Assembly: GCA_946482325.1 (NCBI GenBank)
Contig: CAMLRA010000146.1
Span: forward strand, 1-10,379
Source of the DNA: an uncultured Chromatiaceae bacterium
Lineage (GTDB): Bacteria; Pseudomonadota; Gammaproteobacteria; Enterobacterales; Alteromonadaceae
Length of the DNA: 10,379 nucleotides
Reading direction: 5' to 3'
Shown: positions 1 to 6,260 of the stretch, piece by piece
Position numbering within the stretch: the stretch's first letter is position 1
How the letters are laid out: each line of letters starts with the position of its first letter
The notes under the pieces: generated by a model
Told to the model about the DNA's origin: nothing
Database searches by the model: none
Seen by the model: the letters and a program-made list of their open reading frames with translations, nothing else
Position numbers and translations under genes: made by a program

Positions 1-51
1 GCTACCTTGCCAAGGTCGAGGTCACGAGTTCGAGTCTCGTTGCCCGCTCCA
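1..51 (+). tRNA. tRNA-Gly (GCC anticodon), 5' end cut by window edge
   Basis: This is the 3' part of a glycine tRNA. It starts inside the anticodon arm and runs through the variable loop, T arm, acceptor strand and encoded CCA (49-51). The anticodon loop TTGCCAA is at 7-13 with anticodon GCC at 9-11, the T loop contains GTTCGAGTC, and the 3' acceptor strand is GCCCGCT followed by the CCA tail. The sequence is close to enterobacterial tRNA-Gly(GCC). Pairing the anticodon stem (2-6 with 14-18) gives four Watson-Crick pairs and one T/C mismatch (3 with 17), which is unusual for a functional tRNA. The D arm lies outside the window, so cloverleaf integrity cannot be judged. A terminator follows within a few bases, so this is the last gene of its transcript. 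Confidence 0.93.
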
Positions 52-55
52 AATT

Positions 56-96
56 AAAACAAAAAGGTCTTTGGAAACAAAGACCTTTTTGTTTTT
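56..96 (+). terminator. Intrinsic terminator of the tRNA transcript
   Basis: There is an 18-bp perfect stem (56-73 with 78-95) and a GAAA tetraloop at 74-77. The core is AGGTCTTTG/CAAAGACCT, flanked by A-rich and T-rich arms, so the descending side ends in two T runs. It lies 5 bases after the tRNA CCA end. The flanking A run would also allow it to act on the opposite strand. The length and perfection of the stem make this a confident factor-independent terminator. Confidence 0.93.
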
Positions 97-246
97 GTGG
101 GAAAGCTGTATTTGCTGATTAATGCGCCAGCTGCTCCCGGCCAAGCTGTCTCACGGAAGCATCTGCGGATGCCAGAGAATCGTCCTCCCCATGGAAAGGG
201 CCAGCCTGTTTTGGACGAACTTCAGCTTGTTTGTGGAAACCTCAAT

Positions 247-507
247 ATGGATCTGCTTGCAGACATTATCGGTATGGCCGGCACCTCGCTGGTGGTCGGT
301 GCCTTTTTCCTGTTACAACTCAACAAAGTGTCACCGAAAGGTTTGACTTATAACCTGATGAATCTGACCGGTGCTTTGTTTTTGTTATTCAGCCTCTGTA
401 TCAACTTCAATCTGGCCAGTTTTGTCATTGAAGTGTTCTGGATAGCGGCGTCAGTGATTGGTCTGGTGCAGTACCGCCGGAGCAGAAAGGCGCAAACAGT
501 CGCGTAA
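247..507 (+). CDS. CBU_0592-like small inner-membrane protein
   Basis: This encodes an 86-residue hydrophobic protein with no known biochemical role. It resembles the small CBU_0592-type membrane proteins common in proteobacteria; that match is by recall of sequence style, without a search. Three hydrophobic stretches are visible, at about residues 3-23, 36-54 and 56-74. Conserved-looking polar residues lie between them (around N26, S29 and P30, then Y34, N35 and N39), and the C-terminal tail YRRSRK is basic and probably cytoplasmic. The frame is open upstream to a GTG at 97. I prefer the ATG at 247 because the extra 50 residues are polar and low in family character and would begin inside the tRNA terminator. 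A weak TGGAA at about 234-238 could serve as ribosome-binding site. TTGTGG (95-100) and ATTAAT (118-123), 17 bp apart, are a poor promoter candidate. It is convergent with the dicarboxylate transporter. Confidence 0.8.
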   Translation: MDLLADIIGMAGTSLVVGAFFLLQLNKVSPKGLTYNLMNLTGALFLLFSLCINFNLASFVIEVFWIAASVIGLVQYRRSRKAQTVA

Positions 508-517
508 AAGCAGAGAT

Positions 518-546
518 AAAAAACCGGGCAGCAGCCCGGTTTTTTT
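518..546. terminator. Bidirectional intrinsic terminator between convergent genes
   Basis: The stem AAAAAACCGGGC (518-529) pairs perfectly with 534-545 around an AGCA loop, and a T run lies on either side depending on the strand read. It sits 11 bases after the stop of the small membrane protein and 24 bases after the stop of the convergent transporter, so it can end both transcripts. Confidence 0.93.
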
Positions 547-569
547 ATGGTTTATTCCCTGCGGACTGG

Positions 570-1997
570 CTAGAGCCAGAAAGGCAGAATCAACTGACAG
601 AACAGCGTGATCAGCAACACGCCGAAAATATTCAGCATCAGGCCGGCCCGGATCATGTCACGGATCTGCAGCTGGCCACTGGCAAACACAATAGCATTCG
701 GTGGCGTTCCGACTGGCATCATAAAACCCAGACTCGCCGCCAACGCTGCCGGCACGACTAAGTACAGTGGGGATAATCCCAGACTGAGCGCCACGGGCCC
801 GAGGATGGGCAGAAACGCGGCAGCAACTGCGGTATTACTGGTCAGTTCAGTCAGAAATACGATAAGCAGCGCAACACCAGCGATGATAAACAGTGCCGGT
901 ACGCCCTGTAACCCCTGGAATAACTGCGCCAGTGCATCAGACACACCATGTTGCTGCAACTGACCCGCCAGGCTCAAACCGCCACCAAATAACAGCAGCA
1001 CGCCCCAGGGGAGCTTTTCACTGTCTTGCCAATTCAGCACTGGCTGGGCCGCTGCCGGGCCTGAAGTTGCTGCCGTGCTGCGTGATTGCCACACTGGCAG
1101 CAAAAACAGCGCAAAAGCGGCGGCTAACGCGATGATAGTGTCACTGAGGCTTAGCCCGCTCCATTGACTCAGCAGTGGCTGGAAAATCCAGCACAGCGCC
1201 GTCAGCACAAAGATCACCGCCACCTGACGTTGCCCGGCGGACAATGGTTGCGGCATTTGGTTGGCCCGGTGAGGCGCTGAGGGGAGCAAATGCAGACAGA
1301 AATAAACCCGGCTCAGCCAAAACCAACACACTCCTAACATGGCCAGCGCCAAAGGCACCCCCAGCAGCATCCATTGGCCAAAACCAAGTTCGATCTGATA
1401 AGTTTTTTCCAGAAAAGCCGCCAGCAGCGCGTTCGGCGGCGTGCCAATCAGCGTTGCGATACCACCAATGCTGGACGCATACGCCACACCTAATAACAAC
1501 GCCGGTGCCAACGCGTCACGATTGCTTTGCGGTGCGACGGCAATAATCGACATGGCAATAGGCAACATCATCACGGCCGTGGCGGTATTGGACATCCACA
1601 TCGATAAAAATGCAGTGATCGCCATCAACGCCGCCAGTTGCCTCGCCGGTGCGCCACCGACGTGCCGTAGCGCCCGTTCAGCAATTTGTCGATGTAAACC
1701 GGTTTTTTCCAGCGCAATGGACAGACAAAAGCCGCCAAAAAACATAAAAATCAGCGGATGCGCGTAGGGGGAGGTCGCAACTTCTGCACTGCTGATCCCG
1801 AGAAGCGGAAACAACAGCATTGGCAATAATGAAGTGACCGGAATAGGTGCCGCTTCGCTGATCCACCACATCACCATCCACAGCGTTACGCCGCAAAGCA
1901 GACTGGCAGTGCTGCTGAGGCCTGGCACAGACCAGAAGCTAAACAATAACAGCGCGGCAGGGCCTGCCAGCAACCACCAGACTTGACGACGGAACAT
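570..1997 (-). CDS. DASS/SLC13-family sodium:dicarboxylate symporter
   Basis: This 475-residue inner-membrane carrier is predicted to import C4- or C5-dicarboxylates (succinate, malate, fumarate or similar) with Na+. It belongs to the divalent anion:Na+ symporter family, of which VcINDY is the structural model. The family's two Ser-Asn-Thr motifs are present: SNT at about 136-138 in SMWMSNTATAVMMLP and SNT at about 387-389 in ELTSNTAVAAAFLP. Each is paired with a GTPPNA loop (about 185-190 and 430-435) that forms part of the Na+ and substrate sites. The Pro/Gly-rich signature MPVGTPPNAIVFASG near the C-terminus is typical of this family. Length and about a dozen hydrophobic segments fit. A hydrophilic linker (about 305-328) separates the two inverted repeats. 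The ATG at 1997 has AGGAAG a few bases upstream. Substrate cannot be told from sequence. It is divergent from the aldo/keto reductase and ends at a bidirectional terminator. Confidence 0.93.
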   Translation of the reverse strand: MFRRQVWWLLAGPAALLLFSFWSVPGLSSTASLLCGVTLWMVMWWISEAAPIPVTSLLPMLLFPLLGISSAEVATSPYAHPLIFMFFGGFCLSIALEKTGLHRQIAERALRHVGGAPARQLAALMAITAFLSMWMSNTATAVMMLPIAMSIIAVAPQSNRDALAPALLLGVAYASSIGGIATLIGTPPNALLAAFLEKTYQIELGFGQWMLLGVPLALAMLGVCWFWLSRVYFCLHLLPSAPHRANQMPQPLSAGQRQVAVIFVLTALCWIFQPLLSQWSGLSLSDTIIALAAAFALFLLPVWQSRSTAATSGPAAAQPVLNWQDSEKLPWGVLLLFGGGLSLAGQLQQHGVSDALAQLFQGLQGVPALFIIAGVALLIVFLTELTSNTAVAAAFLPILGPVALSLGLSPLYLVVPAALAASLGFMMPVGTPPNAIVFASGQLQIRDMIRAGLMLNIFGVLLITLFCQLILPFWL

Positions 1998-2094
1998 AGG
2001 CTTCCTATTGGTGAGAATACGATGTTGTTGCAGACTCTAACTGCTTTTATTCTCTGGATCACCCATTTGTTGTGATACTGGTAAGTGCACAAGC

Positions 2095-2123
2095 TTGGAC
2101 ACAGGTTCTAACTCAGTTAGACT
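2095..2123 (+). promoter_or_regulatory. Candidate promoter overlapped by a 15-bp palindrome (operator-like)
   Basis: TTGGAC (2095-2100) and TAGACT (2118-2123) are 17 bp apart and could serve as -35 and -10 elements for the aldo/keto reductase, though both match consensus weakly. A perfect palindrome, TCTAACT-C-AGTTAGA (2107-2121), fills the spacer and reaches into the -10. A repressor bound there would block RNA polymerase. The half-site TCTAACT occurs again at 2036-2042, nearer the divergent transporter gene. No regulator gene lies in the window, so the cognate factor is unknown. Confidence 0.4.
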
Positions 2124-2152
2124 CGGTGAAATTTACGAAAAGGAGCAGTTAA

Positions 2153-3115
2153 ATGCTGGCTTTACAACAATATTTTCCAGATGTTTCCCCGCTGGTGTTT
2201 GGCTGTATGGGGCTGGGTGGCGACTGGAATGCGCCACACACCAGCGCTGAGCAGCAGCAACAGGGTTTTGCTGCCATTGAAACAGCACTGGAGCTCGGTT
2301 TTAACTGTTTTGACCATGCTGATATCTATACCCGTGGCAAAGCTGAAACGGTATTTGGCCAGTTTCTGGCAGCGCAGCCGCAGCTGCGGGAATGTCTGGT
2401 GTTACAAAGCAAATGTGCTATCCGTTTTGCCGATGCGGACCATGTCGGCCGGTATGATTTCAGTGCCGGTTATATCACTGACAGCGTAGAGCAAAGCCTG
2501 CGCCGGCTGCAAACCGACTATCTGGATATTTTGCTGCTGCACCGGCCAGACCCTTTGATGCAAATCGACGAAGTGGCTGAAGTGCTGTTCCGGCTGCAGC
2601 AAAGTGGCAAAGTCCGCCAGTTCGGAGTGTCCAACTTTGGTGCGCCGCAGCAACAATTACTGCAATCTGCGCTGCAACAGCCGCTGGTAGTGAATCAGCT
2701 GCAAATGAGTCTGGCCAATCTGGATTGGCTGGAAGCCAATGTGCTGACCGGCATGCCACAAGGCGCTGGCCATTATTTCGGCTATGGCACTGTAGAATAT
2801 TGCCAGCTCAATAAAGTGCAGATCCAGGCTTGGGGTAGCCTGGCGCAGGGGCGTTTCAGCGGCGCCGGCAAAGATTTATCTGCCAGTGAGCAGCGCACTG
2901 CCGATTTGGTAGCGCAGCTGGCCGCAGAGTATCAGGTCAGTGCCGAAGCTATTGTGCTCGGCTGGCTGATGCGTCATCCGGCCGGCATCCAGCCGGTGAT
3001 AGGGACTGTGAATCCCGAGCGGATCCGGGCTTGCAGTCAGGCTGTCGATGTATCGCTCAGCCGTGAACACTGGTATGCGCTGTATGTAGCCAGCCGTGGA
3101 CAGCCGCTGCCGTAA
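2153..3115 (+). CDS. Aldo/keto reductase, YdhF-type NADPH-dependent oxidoreductase
   Basis: This 320-residue cytoplasmic (alpha/beta)8-barrel oxidoreductase is predicted to reduce aldehydes or ketones with NADPH; the physiological substrate is unknown. The catalytic tetrad of the aldo/keto reductase superfamily is complete: D54 and Y59 in CFDHADIY, K87 in LQSK and H130 in LLLHRPDP. Other barrel landmarks are FGCMGLGG (16-23), SVEQSLRRLQTDYLDILLLH (111-130), KVRQFGVSNF and VNQLQMS. The C-terminal cofactor segment QPVIGTVNPERI carries the G-T/S-x-N/S-x-x-R/x-I pattern. The overall layout, with DIYTRGKAE after the Asp/Tyr pair, resembles E. coli YdhF more than AKR1-type enzymes. The ATG at 2153 follows AAGGAG (2140-2145) with 7-base spacing, a strong ribosome-binding site. 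It is divergent from the dicarboxylate transporter and followed 47 bases later by a small unknown gene on the same strand, with no clear terminator between. Confidence 0.94.
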   Translation: MLALQQYFPDVSPLVFGCMGLGGDWNAPHTSAEQQQQGFAAIETALELGFNCFDHADIYTRGKAETVFGQFLAAQPQLRECLVLQSKCAIRFADADHVGRYDFSAGYITDSVEQSLRRLQTDYLDILLLHRPDPLMQIDEVAEVLFRLQQSGKVRQFGVSNFGAPQQQLLQSALQQPLVVNQLQMSLANLDWLEANVLTGMPQGAGHYFGYGTVEYCQLNKVQIQAWGSLAQGRFSGAGKDLSASEQRTADLVAQLAAEYQVSAEAIVLGWLMRHPAGIQPVIGTVNPERIRACSQAVDVSLSREHWYALYVASRGQPLP

Positions 3116-3162
3116 CAACGCAACATGCAAAAAATAGTACAACAGCACAATTAGGAATTCAG

Positions 3163-3543
3163 ATGGTTACGCAAAGTTTTACCCTCACCAGTGCCGGCAA
3201 AATTCAAATTGCGCCAGAGCAAAAGTCAATTTCGGTCAACAAAGGCGAGACTGTCCAGTTTGTCCTGAATAACGACAGTGGTTTCACCGTGCTGGATTGG
3301 GGATTGTATTTTAATAACCCTTTTGATGTGGTGAATGCGTTGCGCTATTCGTTCGGTGCGACGCCAAGCCAGGGCAATGTATATAGTGCGGAAAAAACCA
3401 TCAGTCAGGATACCGGGACGTCAAAAGTGGCGATGTACAATGCTTATGCGGTTTATGTCACAGTGCAAAACAGCAGTGGTACTCAGGTGATTTATCAGCG
3501 CGACCCGGAAATCATCGTCAATGGTGGCGATGTTGAAGATTAA
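3163..3543 (+). CDS. Hypothetical protein, probably beta-rich, 126 aa
   Basis: I do not recognise this protein. It has no signal peptide and no membrane segment, and contains no Cys or His. Alternating hydrophobic patterns suggest a beta-sandwich: SFTLTSAGKIQIAP (5-18), SISVNKGETVQFVLNN (22-37), VLDWGLYF (43-50), VAMYNAYAVYVTVQNSSG (88-105) and VIYQRDPEIIVNGG (108-121). The phrase VNKGETVQFVLNN looks like the Gly-turn of cupredoxin or Ig-like folds, but a copper site is ruled out by the missing Cys and His. The tail is acidic (DVED). The start is supported by TAGGA (3152-3156) ahead of the ATG. It lies downstream of the aldo/keto reductase and could be cotranscribed with it. Its TAA stop overlaps the stop of the convergent Ser/Thr kinase gene by 4 bp, so no terminator can fit between the two coding regions. 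Reality as a gene is likely; function is unknown. Confidence 0.75.
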   Translation: MVTQSFTLTSAGKIQIAPEQKSISVNKGETVQFVLNNDSGFTVLDWGLYFNNPFDVVNALRYSFGATPSQGNVYSAEKTISQDTGTSKVAMYNAYAVYVTVQNSSGTQVIYQRDPEIIVNGGDVED

Positions 3544-6260
3544 AGTGTTTTCGCAGCAGGGCGCGCCAGCACTTGTTGCTGCAGTAATTGCTTAAATTCA
3601 GGTTCGGTTTCCAGTGCGGCAAATTCATAGCCCAGCTGCAGAGCCTTCTGCAGCTGACTAATGGCGGCTTCTCGTTCCCCACAAATTTCAAAAATTTGCG
3701 CGGCATTAATCAATTGTTGTGGTTTGTGCAGTTCACCGGCCGCCGCCAAAGCTTGTAGCGCTTGTCGTTGCTGGCCGGATTTGGCCAGATACATCCCCAG
3801 CCGTAACCGAGCATTCTGTAACTTTGGCGATTTTTCCAGTAACAGACTGACTAACTTAATGGCTTGATGATAACTCTGCTGTGCTTTGACTGGTTGTCCG
3901 GCCCAGCGATAACTATCAGCCAGATTGCCCCAAAGTTGATAGTTGTCTGGTTTGAGCTCCACAGCTAATGCAAAGTGTTGGCTGGCCTCGGGGTACTGCT
4001 GCTGATAAAACAATACGGTCCCGATATTTGCTTGATTAACAGCATTGTTATCAATGGCAACGGCTTGCTGAAATGTAAGCAGCGCTGACTTAAAATCGTT
4101 ACGACTGAACTGTATAGCCCCAAGAGTCTGTAACACAGTCGCGTTATTTGGCGCTAATCCGGCGAGCTCGCGATAACTGGCTTCTGCTTTGTTCAGCAGT
4201 TGATGCTGATAATAAAAAACTGCCAGCGCATTGATAAAATACCAGCTTCGACTGATGTGCGCAGCCCGCTGAAAATGTTGTTCTGCAGCCGAGATTTGAC
4301 CAGCCAGGTCATAACTGCGCGCCAAACCATAGTGCAGAGTGGCGTTTTCGGGTTCCAGTTGCACCGCTTCGCGGTATAACTCAATTGCTTGGACATAGTC
4401 ACTGCGCATTTTTGCAATATCGGCCTGTAATGTCAGGGTCCTGGTGTTTTTGTTCAACTGCTGTGCTAAAGCATTAGTCAGCTGCTCTGCCCGGGGTAAC
4501 CAGTGGTGAATATCGCGAACTCTGGCCATTTGCAAAATAGCTTCAATCAGGGCAAAACGCGCTTCGATAAAATCGGCGTCTGTTGCTACAGCCAGTTGTA
4601 ATTGCTGCAGAGATTTTTCCAGGTTATTTTTGTAGTCGTGGCGATAGAGATAACTAATGCCGGTCAGATAAGCTTTATAAGCAGTGTCGTTGATGGTGCT
4701 ACCTTTGGCTAACGCTAACTCGTCCGGCACCTGCCAGCTCAGCAAGTGCAGCAGGGCAGTTCTGACTTGTTGCTGGGCTACATCCCAATTGTTTAGCGCC
4801 AAATCAATTTCGGTTGATTTCAAAATGCGGCCGTCGGCACCATGTTGCAGATTAAGCGCGAGTCGCCGCGTGTTGCCCAGATGCTGCAAACTGCCAGTGA
4901 TCACCAATTCTGTCTGATATTGCTGAAAGACAGTTTTGGCGCTGATTTCTTCTAGTTGCCCGAGTTCAGCCGGCGGTAGTACCCAAACATTGCCGTTGTG
5001 CTGACCAATTTGTGCCAGATCCTGGCTCAGACTGAGTGACATGCCGGTCAGAAATTGCTGCACTGAAGGGTCTGCACCGATATTTTGCAGTGGCATCAGG
5101 GCCAGAGTTTTGCCCTGACTAAGTAGCTTTTCTTTATCCACTGACTGCTGGCCCAACCACAAACTTAATAACAAAATAATGGGCGCCAGTCCTGCCCAGA
5201 ACTGCCAGCGCACCAACGGATACCAGCGGCCAAAACGGTCACGCTGTGACAGCTCCTGCTGCAACCTGGTCAGTGTCGCTGCAACGCTGTACAGGTCGGC
5301 GGGGCGTTGTGCCGGATATAACGAGAGACATTGGTCAATCAGCTTTTTTAGGTCGGGCAACAGTTTTGGCATCGGGTCTGGTACTTGGCGATTTTGTTGC
5401 ACAATGGCCTGCATCGTCTCATCCGCATTGCTGCGCAGGAACGGATGCACACCATAACAAAGCTCATACATCAGTACGCCAAAAGCGAACACATCGCTGT
5501 GGATAGTCGCGTCATCGTCGCTTTGCAACAGCTCCGGTGCCAGATACGGCAAAGTACCTCTGATTTGATGCGCAGTCGTTTGCGCTGACCAATGCGTATG
5601 TAGCTGGCTGGATAACACAGGCGGCAAGGCAGCACCCTGAAGTTCGGCTTGCTGCTGTAAACGTCGTTGCCGGCTTGCCATGCCAAAATCCAGAATTTTG
5701 ACTTGTTTCGCCGGCAGGCACACCATCAGATTGCTCGGTTTTAAGTCACGGTGTACAACACCGGCCTGATGGGCACAGGCCAGACCGGCAGCTACCTGCG
5801 CCAGCAACTGCAACTTCTCCGCTAAACTTATCGCCCGTTTTTGGTATTGATCCAGAGTCTGGCCTTCCAGCCACTCCGTCACTATGTAATTTTGCTGTCC
5901 ACTACGGGAAATATCATAGACGGTCACTATGTTCGGATGCTGTAACGACGAGGCCAGACGGGCTTCTTCCAGTAATTGCTGCTCGCTGGATTGGCCCTGC
6001 AACTGCAAGACCTTAAGTGCTACCGGACGTTGCAACGTTGCATCATAAGCCTGATACACGATACCCATGCCGCCTTGCCCGGCCTGGCGCAGGAGCTGGT
6101 AGTGCCCAAACGTTGCAGGCGAAGGTTCTGTGATAGCAAACGGCTGATTGTCAGGTTTGTCGGGCATTTGCGTGTCCAGCTGAGATGGCAGGTCGGTCTG
6201 ACAGAAGTCACAAAGGCCGGCTTCGACTACATTGGACATCTCACATTGAGGACAAATCAC
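3540..6260 (-). CDS. Zinc-ribbon / Hanks-type Ser/Thr kinase / TM / TPR receptor protein
   Basis: This 906-residue membrane-bound protein kinase is predicted to phosphorylate Ser/Thr in the cytoplasm in response to an extracytoplasmic input. A zinc ribbon opens it (C3, C6, C17, C20). The kinase domain (about 54-330) keeps its catalytic parts: GQGGMG loop (61-66), VALK lysine (K83), alpha-C Glu (E98 or E99), HRDLKPSN (170-177), DFG (191-193) and APE (241-243), so it should be active. The DFG-to-APE segment is 53 residues, with a Gln-rich insert. One membrane helix lies at about 352-369 with basic residues before it, placing the C-terminus in the periplasm. There follows a TolB/FlgO-like region (about 385-500, ALMPLQNIGADPSVQQFLTG) and six to eight TPR units from about 530 to 880. 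The start is GTG at 6260, coupled to the previous gene by a GTGA overlap, with GGAG (6270-6273) nine bases upstream. The phosphorylation targets and sensed signal are unknown. Confidence 0.94.
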   Translation of the reverse strand: MICPQCEMSNVVEAGLCDFCQTDLPSQLDTQMPDKPDNQPFAITEPSPATFGHYQLLRQAGQGGMGIVYQAYDATLQRPVALKVLQLQGQSSEQQLLEEARLASSLQHPNIVTVYDISRSGQQNYIVTEWLEGQTLDQYQKRAISLAEKLQLLAQVAAGLACAHQAGVVHRDLKPSNLMVCLPAKQVKILDFGMASRQRRLQQQAELQGAALPPVLSSQLHTHWSAQTTAHQIRGTLPYLAPELLQSDDDATIHSDVFAFGVLMYELCYGVHPFLRSNADETMQAIVQQNRQVPDPMPKLLPDLKKLIDQCLSLYPAQRPADLYSVAATLTRLQQELSQRDRFGRWYPLVRWQFWAGLAPIILLLSLWLGQQSVDKEKLLSQGKTLALMPLQNIGADPSVQQFLTGMSLSLSQDLAQIGQHNGNVWVLPPAELGQLEEISAKTVFQQYQTELVITGSLQHLGNTRRLALNLQHGADGRILKSTEIDLALNNWDVAQQQVRTALLHLLSWQVPDELALAKGSTINDTAYKAYLTGISYLYRHDYKNNLEKSLQQLQLAVATDADFIEARFALIEAILQMARVRDIHHWLPRAEQLTNALAQQLNKNTRTLTLQADIAKMRSDYVQAIELYREAVQLEPENATLHYGLARSYDLAGQISAAEQHFQRAAHISRSWYFINALAVFYYQHQLLNKAEASYRELAGLAPNNATVLQTLGAIQFSRNDFKSALLTFQQAVAIDNNAVNQANIGTVLFYQQQYPEASQHFALAVELKPDNYQLWGNLADSYRWAGQPVKAQQSYHQAIKLVSLLLEKSPKLQNARLRLGMYLAKSGQQRQALQALAAAGELHKPQQLINAAQIFEICGEREAAISQLQKALQLGYEFAALETEPEFKQLLQQQVLARPAAKTL

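Noticed and set aside
1..96. tRNA-Gly 3' end as an integration site for a mobile element
   Set aside because: I saw no second copy of the tRNA 3' end in the window, no integrase and only housekeeping-type neighbours.
97..246. In-frame N-terminal extension of the small membrane protein from GTG 97
   Set aside because: The added 50 residues are polar and unlike the hydrophobic family core, and the start would sit against the tRNA terminator stem with no ribosome-binding site.
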